64,000 nt of DNA from Butyrivibrio sp. (GCA_017470505.1 JAFUYO010000015.1:62001-126000), one strand, 5' to 3'. Shown: positions 35,115-45,037, numbered from the stretch's first letter. Notes: generated by a model from the sequence alone, not told the origin. Numbers and translations: made by a program.

Positions 35115-35300
35115 TTATGCTCTTTCAACTTTGTTGGATCTAAGGCAGCTTGAGCATACATTCATTCTCTGGGTAGCACCGTTAATCTTAACTGCTACGT
35201 GCTGAACGTTAGACTTCCATACTCTGTTAGATCTTCTATGAGAATGGCTTACGTTGTTTCCGAAATGAACGCCCTTGCCACAAATATCACATTTAGCCAT
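35115..35300 (-). CDS. rpmB: 50S ribosomal protein L28
   Basis: A 61-residue L28 starting MAKCDICGKGVHFGNNVSHS. It is the zinc-binding form, with CDIC and CSSC pairs in place, unlike the zinc-free paralogues that some bacteria use when zinc is scarce. AGGAGGT precedes the start on the - strand. The gene stands alone with its own terminator, as is usual for rpmB. Confidence 0.97.
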   Translation of the reverse strand: MAKCDICGKGVHFGNNVSHSHRRSNRVWKSNVQHVAVKINGATQRMNVCSSCLRSNKVERA

Positions 35301-35446
35301 CTTGACACCTCCTTCGTAGCCATATACTATCTAAAAGCAAAATTACATTGCAGATTTGTCCGCAACATTGATATATTAGCAAAAATCATTTATTATTGCA
35401 AGTACAAAGTTAAAAAATTATTGTGGTTTTTTTGAGCAAGTCCTAT

Positions 35447-35452
35447 TATAAT
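35447..35452 (+). promoter_or_regulatory. -10 box ahead of the Asp23/Gls24 gene
   Basis: TATAAT lies 47 bp before the gene, in the 199-bp divergent gap between rpmB and this gene. The matching -35 (TGGTTT at 17 bp) is poor. Confidence 0.45.
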
Positions 35453-35499
35453 ATGTAAATGTATGTTTTTAAACAGAGGTTTGATCAGGAGGATAATAT

Positions 35500-35862
35500 A
35501 TGAAGGCTTCGATGATGAATACTCACATGGGTAATATTTCCATTGATAATGAAGTTATAGCTCAGTATGCCGGATCCGTTGCCATGGAGTGCTTCGGTAT
35601 TGTAGGTATGGCCAATGTAAATGTGAAGGACGGTCTGGTAAGCCTTTTAAAGCTCGATTCCATGACCAGAGGTATCAACGTCACTCTCGAAGGAAACAAC
35701 AGGCTCAAGCTTGATTTCCATGTTATCATCGCCTACGGTGTGAGTATTTCTGCTGTGGCCGATAACCTCATCGAGACAGTCAAATATAAGGTAGAAGAGT
35801 TCACAGGATTAGAGATTGATAAGATTAACATCTTTGTCGAAGGCGTCCGTGTCATTGACTAA
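35500..35862 (+). CDS. Asp23/Gls24 family protein (YloU-like)
   Basis: A 120-residue protein of the Asp23/Gls24 (DUF322) family: GNISIDNEVIAQYAGSVAME at the N-terminus and VSISAVADNLIETVKYKVEE near the C-terminus. In Firmicutes the yloU-type gene commonly precedes yloV/fakA, as here with a gap of 26 bp. Family members are linked to envelope stress and to lipid metabolism, but the molecular role is not known. AGGAGG precedes ATG 35500. Confidence 0.9.
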   Translation: MKASMMNTHMGNISIDNEVIAQYAGSVAMECFGIVGMANVNVKDGLVSLLKLDSMTRGINVTLEGNNRLKLDFHVIIAYGVSISAVADNLIETVKYKVEEFTGLEIDKINIFVEGVRVID

Positions 35863-35888
35863 GCTGTTTTTTGTAGGAGGATATTGTT

Positions 35889-37667
35889 TTGAGTAATAAT
35901 GCTATAGACGCAAAGATGCTTTCTAAGATGTTCTTGTCAGGTGCCAGGAACCTCGATGCCAAAAAAGAATGGATCAACGAACTTAACGTGTTCCCTGTAC
36001 CCGACGGCGACACAGGAACAAATATGACAATGACCATCATGTCTGCAGCCAAGGAGGTACAGTCCCTTGGCGATAACAAGGACATGGCAGCTATATGCAA
36101 GGCTATTTCTTCAGGGTCACTCAGGGGTGCAAGAGGTAACTCCGGAGTTATATTATCACAGCTCCTGCGCGGCTTTACCAAGATAATCAAGACAAAAGAA
36201 GAGATAGATGTAAATGTACTCGCAGACGCCTTTGAAAAGGCTGTTGAGACAGCTTACAAGGCTGTAATGAAGCCCAAGGAGGGCACAATATTAACTGTTG
36301 CCAAGGGCGCAAGCGAAAAGGCCAGAGAGCTCGCATCTGAAGGGTGCGACGATATCGAGAACTTCTGCCGCGAAGTTATAAGCTATGCGGATGAAGTCCT
36401 TCAGAAGACTCCTGATATGCTTCCCGTCTTAAAGCAGGCTGGCGTTGTTGATTCCGGCGGGCAGGGACTTGTTCAGGTCTTTAAGGGAGCTCTTGACGGA
36501 TACCTCGGCAAGGAAATCGATATGACCATCACTGAGGAGGATGTAACTCCCGGTGCAAGGAACGAGGGCAGGAATAAGAGTCAGGAGAAGGACATTAAGT
36601 TCGGCTACTGCACAGAGTTCATAGTTCTTTTAAATAAACCGTTGAATGTCAAGCAGGAACTTGATTTCAAGAATTTCCTCGAGTCCATAGGAGACAGCAT
36701 AGTAATGGTCGCTGACGACGAGATCTGCAAGGTACACGTCCACTCAAACGATCCCGGACTTGCAATCCAGAGAGCTCTTAAGTACGGACAGCTCTCCAAC
36801 ATGAAGATTGACAACATGTGGATGGAGCACAGGGAGAAGCTCTTCCATGAAAATAAGGACGGCTCCTGGTCTGAGATCAAGACCGAGATAAACGGAGCTG
36901 CAGAGCTGACTCCTACCTATTCCAAGGACGATAACATCCCTCTCGGAGATAAGGTTTCCATGGAGGATGAGGAGGAAGCAGTCAAAGAGCCTCCCAAGGA
37001 AGTAGGTTTTGTAACCGTATGCGCAGGGTCAGGACTTTCCGAAATCTTCAAGGGACTCGGAGTTGACTATGTGATAGAGGGCGGTCAGACCATGAACCCC
37101 AGCACTGCAGACATACTTGATGCGGTTGACAAGGTCAACGCCAGGACCGTAATAGTTCTTCCAAACAACAAGAACATCATCCTTGCAGCAAACCAGGCTG
37201 CTATTATGTCGCAGGACTCAGAGGAAGGCAAGAAGATAGTAGTTGTACCCAGCAAGACTGTTCCTCAGGGAATCACAGCTATCATCAACTATGTGCCCGA
37301 TGTGCCAATTAGCGACAACATTTCAGCAATGACAGAGTCCCTAAAAAGCGTTTCAACCGGTGAAGTCACCTACGCTGTCAGGGATACAGTCATCGACGAT
37401 GTGACCATCAGACAGGGCGATTACATGGGAATCGGTGATAAAGGCATATTGGGTGTAGGCTCTGACATCTCTGATGTGACCTTCGATATGCTCAAAGAGA
37501 TGATGAGTGATGAGCTGGAACTCATAAGCCTCTACTACGGCGAGGAAGTTTCCGAAGAGAGCGCAAACGAGCTTCGTAATCGCGTACACGAGGCCTTTCC
37601 GAACTGCGATGTGGAGCTTCAGTACGGCGGACAGCCGATATATTACTACATAGTTTCAGCAGAATGA
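35889..37667 (+). CDS. DAK2 domain fatty acid kinase subunit FakA-like (YloV)
   Basis: A 592-residue protein with an N-terminal DAK2/DhaL ATP-binding domain (NVFPVPDGDTGTNMTMTI and SLRGARGNSGVILSQLLRG), a middle domain, and a C-terminal DegV-like EDD domain (IVLPNNKNIILAA, VVPSKTVPQGITA). FakA phosphorylates fatty acids held by DegV-type FakB proteins; a DegV-type gene is encoded at 39888, two genes downstream. The start is TTG 35889 with AGGAGG 7 bp ahead. The assignment to fatty acid kinase rests on family knowledge. Confidence 0.9.
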   Translation: MSNNAIDAKMLSKMFLSGARNLDAKKEWINELNVFPVPDGDTGTNMTMTIMSAAKEVQSLGDNKDMAAICKAISSGSLRGARGNSGVILSQLLRGFTKIIKTKEEIDVNVLADAFEKAVETAYKAVMKPKEGTILTVAKGASEKARELASEGCDDIENFCREVISYADEVLQKTPDMLPVLKQAGVVDSGGQGLVQVFKGALDGYLGKEIDMTITEEDVTPGARNEGRNKSQEKDIKFGYCTEFIVLLNKPLNVKQELDFKNFLESIGDSIVMVADDEICKVHVHSNDPGLAIQRALKYGQLSNMKIDNMWMEHREKLFHENKDGSWSEIKTEINGAAELTPTYSKDDNIPLGDKVSMEDEEEAVKEPPKEVGFVTVCAGSGLSEIFKGLGVDYVIEGGQTMNPSTADILDAVDKVNARTVIVLPNNKNIILAANQAAIMSQDSEEGKKIVVVPSKTVPQGITAIINYVPDVPISDNISAMTESLKSVSTGEVTYAVRDTVIDDVTIRQGDYMGIGDKGILGVGSDISDVTFDMLKEMMSDELELISLYYGEEVSEESANELRNRVHEAFPNCDVELQYGGQPIYYYIVSAE

Positions 37668-37669
37668 TG

Positions 37670-37697
37670 ATAAGCCGGGCATACGTGTCCGGCTTAT
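37670..37697 (+). terminator. Possible terminator between fakA-like gene and recG
   Basis: ATAAGCCGG (37670-37678) pairs with CCGGCTTAT (37689-37697) around a 10-nt loop. Only a weak T stretch follows, so it may be a partial terminator. Confidence 0.45.
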
Positions 37698-37741
37698 ATT
37701 GTGTGATATGATCAGTTTTTTTGTTAAAGGGGAAATTGCAA

Positions 37742-39811
37742 TTGGGAACAAGAGAGTTGTCCGAGAGTATCATGGAGATAAAGGGAATAGGGGAAAAAAC
37801 TGCCTCCTATTTTAATAAGTGCCATGTATATACGTGTGAGGATCTCATAAATTATTATCCAAGAGGCTACGATGAATTTGTATCGCCCCTCAGGGCGTGC
37901 GATCTGAAGGTCAAGTGTCTGTGTTCGGCGCGCCTTACGATAATTGGGAATATAACAAGAAGGCACGTCAGGAACATGTCAATTGTCGCCTTTGATGCTG
38001 CGGATGAGACAGGAAAGGTCAAGATAACCTTCTTTAATGCGCCGTACCTTGCAAGCTCTTTAAAGAGCGGAGCAACCTACATCTTCAGGGGAACCGTAGA
38101 AAAGAAGGGAAATTTCTTTTCGATGACTCATCCCAAAATGTATAAGGAGGAGGAGTATGCGCCTCTCATAGGAAGGCTCATGCCCAGATACCCTCTCACA
38201 AAGCACCTCACAAACAACGTAGTCACCAAGGCCGTTGAGAAGGCTTTTATAAATGTCGGAGATCTTCAGGATTTCGTACCGCAGGAAATCCTGACGCGCC
38301 TTGGTCTTATGGAATACAAGAAAGCCCTGCGGCTCATACATTTTCCGGGAAACAGTAAAGAGCTCGAAGAAGCCAGAAGGCGACTTGCATACAACGAGTT
38401 TCTGCTCTTTGTCTTAAAACTTCGACTCTTAAAGCAGAGGAGTGATGGCAAAAAGAATGAGACACCTATGGCAGAAACTGCCGATACAGACCTTCTTTTG
38501 GAAAAGCTTCCCTATAAGCTCACAGGTGCCCAGATGAGGGCGTGGAACGACATAAAGAGCGACCTCTTTTCCGAAAACGTGATGAACCGCCTTGTTCAGG
38601 GTGATGTGGGTTCGGGTAAGACTATCCTTGCCTTTCTATCGCTCATCACCTGCGCATCGAACGGCTACCAGGGGGCAATGATGGCGCCGACCGAGGTCCT
38701 CGCTTCGCAGCATTTTGAAAATCTCAAAAAGCTTATTGAGATGTACGGCATTGACTGCTTAAAGCCGGCTCTTTTGATAGGAGCTCTTTCCGCAAAGGAG
38801 AAGAGAGAGGTGCGAGATAAGATAAAAAACGGCGAAGTCAACTGCATTATCGGGACACATGCTCTGGTACAGGACAGCGTCGTTTACAAAAACCTCTCAC
38901 TCGTTGTCACAGATGAGCAGCACAGGTTCGGCGTCAGGCAGCGCGAGGCTCTCTCGGGAAAAGGCAGCTCTGTTCACGTCCTTGCGATGAGTGCAACCCC
39001 GATTCCGAGGACACTTGCGATCATCCTGTACGGGGATCTGTCTATTTCAGTCGTGGACGAGATGCCACAGGGAAGGCTCCCCATAAAGAACTGCGTTGTC
39101 GGGACGAATTACCGTCAGACGGCGTATAAGTTTATTACTGATCAGGTTCACAAGGGCCATCAGGCCTATGTCATCTGCCCGATGATAGAGGAGGGAGAGC
39201 TTGACGGGTATGAGAACGTAACCGACTATACACAGACGCTCCGCGAAGTTCTTCCAAAAGATATCCATATCGAGATGCTCCACGGCAGGATGAAGCCGCT
39301 TGAAAAGGACAGGCTTATGGAGGCCTTTTCCAGAAAAGAAATAGATGTCTTAGTGTCGACAACCGTCATAGAAGTCGGCATCGATGTCCCGAACGCCACG
39401 GTCATCATGATTGAGAACGCAGAGCGCTTTGGCCTTTCTCAGCTCCATCAGCTGCGAGGTAGGGTAGGAAGGGGAGCCGACCAGTCCTACTGCATCTTTA
39501 TCAATTCCTCAGACTCCGAGGATGCCGCCAAACGAATGGATATCATGAACAGGTCAAACGACGGGTTTGAGATTGCCGAGGAGGACTTAAACCAGAGAGG
39601 TCCGGGAGATCTTTTCGGGGTGAGGCAGAGCGGCGATATGAATTTCAGATGCGGGGATATATGCAGGGACTCAGACCTTGTAAAAGAGTCCGCCATGGAC
39701 GCAGACAGGATACTTAAAAACGACCCCAATCTGTCACTTCCACAACATAATGTGCTTTCTGAGATTGTAAATACAAAATCTGTAAATTTTATTGACTTTA
39801 CAACCTTATAA
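37742..39811 (+). CDS. recG: ATP-dependent DNA helicase RecG
   Basis: RecG remodels stalled replication forks and branched DNA. The product (689 residues) has the N-terminal wedge/OB domain (about 40-160), Walker A GDVGSGKTI, motif II as DEQH in VVTDEQHRFG, MSATPIPRTLA, and the C-terminal motif VIEVGIDVPNATVMIIE-like VIEVGIDVPNATVIM followed by QLHQLRGRVGRG. I take TTG 37742 as start, since AAAGGGG lies 8 bp ahead; an in-frame TTG at 37721 stands before that site. The gene follows yloV as in many Firmicutes. Confidence 0.95.
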   Translation: MGTRELSESIMEIKGIGEKTASYFNKCHVYTCEDLINYYPRGYDEFVSPLRACDLKVKCLCSARLTIIGNITRRHVRNMSIVAFDAADETGKVKITFFNAPYLASSLKSGATYIFRGTVEKKGNFFSMTHPKMYKEEEYAPLIGRLMPRYPLTKHLTNNVVTKAVEKAFINVGDLQDFVPQEILTRLGLMEYKKALRLIHFPGNSKELEEARRRLAYNEFLLFVLKLRLLKQRSDGKKNETPMAETADTDLLLEKLPYKLTGAQMRAWNDIKSDLFSENVMNRLVQGDVGSGKTILAFLSLITCASNGYQGAMMAPTEVLASQHFENLKKLIEMYGIDCLKPALLIGALSAKEKREVRDKIKNGEVNCIIGTHALVQDSVVYKNLSLVVTDEQHRFGVRQREALSGKGSSVHVLAMSATPIPRTLAIILYGDLSISVVDEMPQGRLPIKNCVVGTNYRQTAYKFITDQVHKGHQAYVICPMIEEGELDGYENVTDYTQTLREVLPKDIHIEMLHGRMKPLEKDRLMEAFSRKEIDVLVSTTVIEVGIDVPNATVIMIENAERFGLSQLHQLRGRVGRGADQSYCIFINSSDSEDAAKRMDIMNRSNDGFEIAEEDLNQRGPGDLFGVRQSGDMNFRCGDICRDSDLVKESAMDADRILKNDPNLSLPQHNVLSEIVNTKSVNFIDFTTL

Positions 39812-39820
39812 AAGTAAACT
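39792..39820 (+). promoter_or_regulatory. Possible promoter of the DegV gene inside the end of recG
   Basis: TTGACT (39792-39797) and TAAACT (39815-39820) are 17 bp apart; the -35 box lies in the last codons of recG. Confidence 0.45.
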
Positions 39821-39887
39821 ATTTTTATTATATTGTAGTTTTTTGAATGTTAAACAGGAGGATTATCGGCATAGGCCGGATTTATTT

Positions 39888-40757
39888 ATGTCTAAGATTG
39901 CGATTATTACTGACAGTAACAGCGGAATTACACAGAGTCAGGCAGATGAGCTTGGGATTTTTGTTGTGCCTATGCCATTTATGATAAATGGTGAGGACTT
40001 TTTTGAGGACATCAACCTGACACAGTCACAGTTCTATGAGAAGCTCGCAGAGGATGCGAATGTTTCAACATCACAGCCTTCTCCAGACTCGCTGATAACT
40101 CTCTGGGACAGGATCCTCAAGGACTACGAGCAGATCATCTATATTCCGATGAGCAGCGGGCTCTCGAGCTCCTGCCAGAGCGCCCACATGCTGGCGCAGG
40201 AGGACTACGAGGGAAAGGTCTTTGTCATAGACAACCAGCGTATCTCCGTGACACAGAGGCAGTCGGCTCTAGATGCCAAGGCCATGGCTGATGCTGGTTT
40301 TTCTGCAGAGCAGATACGGGACAGACTCCTTGAGATGAAGATGGAGTCAAGTATCTATATCATGCTGGACACTCTGCACTATCTCAAAAAGGGCGGCAGG
40401 ATAACGCCGGCAGCTGCGGCTCTAGGAACGCTCCTTCGCTTAAAGCCCGTGCTTCAGATCCAGGGTGAGAAGCTCGATGCCTTTGCCAAGGCAAGGACAA
40501 GCGCCCAGGGCAAAAACATCATGATAAACGCTATCAAAAGCGATATCGAGAACAGATTTGGCGGTATGGATAAAGGCGATTTCTGGATCGCAGGCGCCTA
40601 TACCAACAATCCTGACGCTGCCCTCGAATGGAAAAAGGAAGTGGAGGAAGCCATACCGGGACATGAGATGCATATGGATCCATTGTCTCTGTCAGTTGCC
40701 TGCCACATAGGTCCAGGCGCCCTTGCCGTGACCGTCACCAAAAAGCTTCACATATAA
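39888..40757 (+). CDS. DegV family (FakB-like) fatty acid-binding protein
   Basis: A 289-residue DegV protein: IAIITDSNSGI at the N-terminus, IPMSSGLSSSCQSA, VIDNQRIS, and YLKKGGRI in the middle are the motifs around the bound fatty acid. In FakAB systems this protein presents a fatty acid to the kinase FakA, of which a likely copy is encoded at 35889. I use ATG 39888 as start; the strong AGGAGG at 39857 is too far away, and the site immediately upstream (GGCCGGA) is weak, so the true start remains uncertain. Confidence 0.88.
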   Translation: MSKIAIITDSNSGITQSQADELGIFVVPMPFMINGEDFFEDINLTQSQFYEKLAEDANVSTSQPSPDSLITLWDRILKDYEQIIYIPMSSGLSSSCQSAHMLAQEDYEGKVFVIDNQRISVTQRQSALDAKAMADAGFSAEQIRDRLLEMKMESSIYIMLDTLHYLKKGGRITPAAAALGTLLRLKPVLQIQGEKLDAFAKARTSAQGKNIMINAIKSDIENRFGGMDKGDFWIAGAYTNNPDAALEWKKEVEEAIPGHEMHMDPLSLSVACHIGPGALAVTVTKKLHI

Positions 40758-40789
40758 AAGTTTATATTAAGTATTAAGGGGTTTAGTAA

Positions 40790-42712
40790 ATGTCAGTTCA
40801 GGAAAAATATGACGCTTCCAGCATTACCGTCCTCGAGGGACTTGAGGCTGTAAGGAAGCGTCCGGGTATGTATATAGGCAGTGTTTCCACAAGGGGACTC
40901 AATCACCTGGTGTATGAGATAGTGGACAACGCTGTGGACGAGCATCTCGCAGGGTTCTGCTCGAGGATACATGTTATTCTCGAGGCGGACGGCAGTGCAA
41001 CCGTCGAGGATAACGGAAGAGGTATACCTGTAGGTATGCATGCCAAGGGCATCACTGCCGAACGTGTCGTTCTCACAATGCTCCACGCCGGAGGAAAATT
41101 CGACAACGCCTCCTACAAGACCAGCGGCGGTCTTCACGGCGTCGGCTCATCAGTTGTAAACGCACTCTCAACAAGACTTAACGTGCGCATCAAAAAAGAC
41201 GGCTATATCTACGAGGACTCCTATGAGAGAGGAGTACCGACTGTTAAGCTCGAAAACGGACTTCTGACACCTGTAGGGAGTACCAAAGAGACCGGTACCA
41301 CCATCAATTTCCTGCCGGATCCCGAGATATTTGAAAAGACAAGGTTTCGTGAGGACGACATCAAGTCGAGACTTCATGAGACCGCATACCTGAATCCGGC
41401 TCTCACAATAGTCTTTGAGGACAGGCGCCCCGGTGTAGAGGAGTACATCGAATTCCACGAGCCGGACGGCATCACCGGATTTATCCGTGATATGAACAAG
41501 TCCAAGGAGTCTGTCACAGACGTTGTTTCTTTCAGCGGAATGAGCGAAGACGTCGAGGTCGAGATCGCATTCCAGTATGTAAACGAGTTTCATGAGGAAG
41601 TTCTGGGCTTTTGCAACAACATCTACAACGCCGAGGGTGGAACACACCTGACCGGCTTTAAGACCATGTTCACCAATGTCATCAACCAGTACGCGAGAGA
41701 GCTCGGCATCCTCAAGGAAAAGGACGTCAACTTCACAGGTACCGATGTCAGAAACGGCATGACGGCCGTTGTTTCCATAAAGCACCCTGACCCGAGATTT
41801 GAGGGACAGACCAAGACCAAGCTCGACAATCAGGACGCAGCCAAAATCGTATCCAAGATAACAGGCGAAGAGGTGACAAGATTTTTTGACAGAAATCTGG
41901 ACTGCCTCAAGGCAGTTATCGGATGCGCCGAGAAGGCTGCCAAGATCCGTAAGACAGAGGAAAAGGCCAAGACCAATATGCTGGTGAAGCAGAAGTACTC
42001 CTTTGACTCAAACGGAAAGCTCGCCAACTGCATCAGCAAGGATTCATCAAAGTGCGAGATCTTTATCGTAGAGGGAGATTCTGCCGGCGGCTCGGCCAAG
42101 ATGGCGAGAGACCGCAACTTCCAGGCCATCCTCCCCATAAGAGGTAAGATATTAAACGTTGAGAAGGCGAGCATCGACAAGGTCCTTGCAAACGCCGAGA
42201 TAAAGACCATGATAAACGCCTTCGGATGCGGTTTTTCTGAAGGGTACGGAAACGACTTCGACATAAACAAGCTCCGCTACGACAAGATCATCATAATGTC
42301 CGATGCGGACGTGGACGGTGAGCATATTGCAAACCTTCTTCTGACTTTATTTTACCGCTTCATGCCCGAGCTCATATTTGAGGGCCATGTGTATCTGGCA
42401 ATGCCGCCTCTGTACAAGGCGATTCCCTCAAAGGGCAAAGAGGAGTACCTCTACGACGATGCAGCCCTCGCAAAATACAGGAAATCCCACAAGGGCAGCT
42501 TCACACTTCAGAGGTACAAAGGTCTTGGTGAGATGGACCCCGAACAGCTCTGGGAGACGACGCTCGACCCCGAGAGAAGGCTCCTTCGCCTCGTGGAGAT
42601 AGAGGATGCCAAGATGGCCTCGCAGACAACGGAGCTCCTCATGGGAGTTGATGTTCCGCCGAGAAGAGAGTTTATTCATCAGCACGCAACAGATGCGCAG
42701 CTGGATGTATGA
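40790..42712 (+). CDS. parE: Type IIA topoisomerase B subunit (topoisomerase IV ParE-like)
   Basis: The 640-residue ATPase subunit has the GHKL motifs (EIVDNAVDEHLAG, DNGRGIPVG, GGLHGVGSSVVNALS), the transducer QTKTKLDN, and the Toprim motif IVEGDSAGGSA with SDADVDGEHI and YKGLGEMDPEQLW. Together with the A subunit that follows, it forms an enzyme that separates or relaxes DNA. It is not next to recF or dnaN, where gyrB usually lies in Firmicutes, and the A subunit lacks a gyrase box, so I favour topoisomerase IV. The alternative is a gyrase pair. Confidence 0.8.
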   Translation: MSVQEKYDASSITVLEGLEAVRKRPGMYIGSVSTRGLNHLVYEIVDNAVDEHLAGFCSRIHVILEADGSATVEDNGRGIPVGMHAKGITAERVVLTMLHAGGKFDNASYKTSGGLHGVGSSVVNALSTRLNVRIKKDGYIYEDSYERGVPTVKLENGLLTPVGSTKETGTTINFLPDPEIFEKTRFREDDIKSRLHETAYLNPALTIVFEDRRPGVEEYIEFHEPDGITGFIRDMNKSKESVTDVVSFSGMSEDVEVEIAFQYVNEFHEEVLGFCNNIYNAEGGTHLTGFKTMFTNVINQYARELGILKEKDVNFTGTDVRNGMTAVVSIKHPDPRFEGQTKTKLDNQDAAKIVSKITGEEVTRFFDRNLDCLKAVIGCAEKAAKIRKTEEKAKTNMLVKQKYSFDSNGKLANCISKDSSKCEIFIVEGDSAGGSAKMARDRNFQAILPIRGKILNVEKASIDKVLANAEIKTMINAFGCGFSEGYGNDFDINKLRYDKIIIMSDADVDGEHIANLLLTLFYRFMPELIFEGHVYLAMPPLYKAIPSKGKEEYLYDDAALAKYRKSHKGSFTLQRYKGLGEMDPEQLWETTLDPERRLLRLVEIEDAKMASQTTELLMGVDVPPRREFIHQHATDAQLDV

Positions 42713-42761
42713 TGATGTCATGATGGCGGGAGCGCAACGCGCTGAACAATCCGTGACATCA
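42713..42761 (+). repeat. Inverted repeat between parE and parC
   Basis: TGATGTCA (42713-42720) and TGACATCA (42754-42761) flank an inner perfect hairpin AGCGC-AAC-GCGCT (42731-42743). The whole forms a bulged stem right after the parE stop; a short T run (CTTTTG) follows. Confidence 0.6.
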
Positions 42762-42799
42762 CTTTTGACCTTCACATCATATAATAAGGAAACCAGTAT

Positions 42800-45037
42800 A
42801 TGGAAGACAGAATCATCCGAACCGAATATTCAGAAGTTATGCAGAAGTCCTTCATTGATTACGCCATGAGCGTCATCATTGCAAGGGCACTCCCGGATAT
42901 CAGGGACGGACTTAAGCCGGTACAGCGAAGAACACTGTACGATATGTATGAACTGGGCATCAGATACGACAGGCCCTACAGAAAAAGTGCCAGGATAGTC
43001 GGCGATACGATGGGTAAATATCACCCCCACGGTGACAGCTCTATTTACGACTGTCTTGTTGTCATGACCCAGGACTTCAAGAAATCAATACCGCTTGTCG
43101 ACGGCCACGGAAACTTCGGCAATATCGAGGGTGACGGCGCCGCTGCCATGCGATACACAGAGGCGAGGCTCTCTAAGCTCACACAGGAGAACTTCCTTGA
43201 GGACCTCGACAAAAATGTCGTTGATTTTCTGCCAAACTTCGACGAGACAGAGAAGGAGCCTTCGGTACTTCCCGTAAAGATACCGAACTTTCTGATAAAC
43301 GGCTCCGAGGGTATTGCAGTAGGTATGGCTACCAGCACGCCGCCGCACAACCTCGCGGAGGTTATAGACGCTGAGATTGCCTATATGCAGGATGACTCCC
43401 TATCAACCAAAGATCTCATGAAATACATAAAGGGTCCCGACTTCCCGACAGGCGGAATAGTCATCAACAAGGACGAACTTCCATCAATCTATGAGACGGG
43501 CGTCGGCAAGATAAGGATCCGCGGAAGGGTAGAGGTTGAAAAGGGCAAGAACGGTCACGTTAATCTTGTTGTCACAGAGATTCCCTACACCATGATTGGA
43601 GCCGGTATCGGCAAGTTCATGGCTGACGTCGCAGAGCTCCAGGAAAAGAAGATCACAAACGACATAGTCGACATCTCAAACCAGTCCTCCAAGGAGGGCA
43701 TCAGGATCGTCATCGAGCTAAAAAGAGATACCGATGTTGAGAACTTCACCAACCTTCTCTACAAAAAGACCAAGCTCGAGGACACCTTCGGCGTAAATAT
43801 GCTGGCTATCGACAACGGTCGCCCTGAGACATTATCACTTAAGGAAATCATGCGTGCCTGCGCCGACTTCCAGTTTGAGATAACGACGCGCAAATACCAG
43901 ACGCTCCTTGCAAAGGAACAGGACAAAAAGGAGATACAGGAGGGTCTTATCAAGGCCTGCAATGTCATCGACCTTGTAATTGAGATACTCAGAGGCTCCA
44001 AGGACAGACCGATGGCCAAAAACTGCCTTGTAAACGGCGTAACCGACGGCATTAACTTCAAGTCAAGGGAGTCCAGGGCTATGGCTGCACAGCTTCTTTT
44101 CACTGACCGCCAGGCGGATGCCATCCTTGACATGAGACTGTACAAGCTGATCGGATTAGAACTCGATGCCCTGATAAAGGAGCACGAGCAGACCGTTGCC
44201 AATATCTACAAGTACGAGGACATTTTGGAGAGCCATGAGTCAATGTCCATGGTCATCCAGAACGAGCTTACACAGATCAAGAAGGAGTACCAGAAAAAGA
44301 GACTCACCGAGATAGACAACAGAGAGACAGCTGTCTACGAAGAGAAGCCCATGGAAGAGATGGATGTGGCATTTATCATGGACAGATTCGGATATGCCAA
44401 GACCATCGATGTCTCTACCTACGAAAAAAACAAAGAGACCATAGAGGCCGAGTTCAGATTCAGTTTTGTGATGAAGAACACCGGCAAGATATGCTTCTTT
44501 ACCAACACCGGAAACCTCCACACCGTGAAGGCCATGGATCTTCCACAGGCCAAGATGAGGGACAAGGGCGTTCCCATCGACAACGTCAGCAACTTTGATA
44601 CGTCCAAGGAGAGCGTGGTACTCGCATCCTCCCAGTCCGACTTAAACCTTTTCAGACTCCTCTTTACGACAAAGCAGTCCATGATGAAGATAGTAGACGG
44701 CGGAGAATTCGACGTCTCCAAGAGGACAGTTGCCGCAACGAAGCTCTCCGAAGACGATGAGGTCGTAAGCGTTGAAATCCTTCACACGCAAAAGACTGTT
44801 GTGCTTAAGTCCAATGACGGATTCTTCCTCCGGTTCCCTGTCGATAACGTTCCGGAAAAGAAAAAGGCCGCAGTCGGAGTAAGGGGAATGCGTCTTGGCA
44901 AGAACGACTATGTCAGGGATGTCTACTTTTTGGAGGACATGGAGGAAAAGACGATAGATCACAACTCCAAAACGCTGAACCTCGGGCACCTCAAGGTGAC
45001 CAGCAGGGACACAAAAGGAACAAAGGTGAGAGTATGA
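42800..45037 (+). CDS. parC: Type IIA topoisomerase A subunit (topoisomerase IV ParC-like)
   Basis: A 745-residue DNA-cleaving subunit. The quinolone-region motif GKYHPHGDSSIYD has Ser80 and Ser81, and AAMRYTEARL holds the active-site Tyr119. The C-terminal beta-pinwheel domain (from about 490) has no Q(R/K)RGG(R/K)G box, which gyrases use to wrap DNA; in its place stands AKMRDKGVPIDNV. The length is also shorter than usual GyrA. I therefore call it ParC-like. AAGGAAA precedes the start and the stop overlaps rsmD by four bases. Confidence 0.8.
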   Translation: MEDRIIRTEYSEVMQKSFIDYAMSVIIARALPDIRDGLKPVQRRTLYDMYELGIRYDRPYRKSARIVGDTMGKYHPHGDSSIYDCLVVMTQDFKKSIPLVDGHGNFGNIEGDGAAAMRYTEARLSKLTQENFLEDLDKNVVDFLPNFDETEKEPSVLPVKIPNFLINGSEGIAVGMATSTPPHNLAEVIDAEIAYMQDDSLSTKDLMKYIKGPDFPTGGIVINKDELPSIYETGVGKIRIRGRVEVEKGKNGHVNLVVTEIPYTMIGAGIGKFMADVAELQEKKITNDIVDISNQSSKEGIRIVIELKRDTDVENFTNLLYKKTKLEDTFGVNMLAIDNGRPETLSLKEIMRACADFQFEITTRKYQTLLAKEQDKKEIQEGLIKACNVIDLVIEILRGSKDRPMAKNCLVNGVTDGINFKSRESRAMAAQLLFTDRQADAILDMRLYKLIGLELDALIKEHEQTVANIYKYEDILESHESMSMVIQNELTQIKKEYQKKRLTEIDNRETAVYEEKPMEEMDVAFIMDRFGYAKTIDVSTYEKNKETIEAEFRFSFVMKNTGKICFFTNTGNLHTVKAMDLPQAKMRDKGVPIDNVSNFDTSKESVVLASSQSDLNLFRLLFTTKQSMMKIVDGGEFDVSKRTVAATKLSEDDEVVSVEILHTQKTVVLKSNDGFFLRFPVDNVPEKKKAAVGVRGMRLGKNDYVRDVYFLEDMEEKTIDHNSKTLNLGHLKVTSRDTKGTKVRV

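Noticed and set aside
41168..41785. 205-residue open frame on the - strand
   Set aside because: Antisense of the parE-like gene, which is complete and conserved.
40790..45037. Calling the topoisomerase pair gyrB/gyrA
   Set aside because: The A subunit has no gyrase box and is short, and the pair is not near recF. I keep gyrase as a possible alternative but do not use the name.
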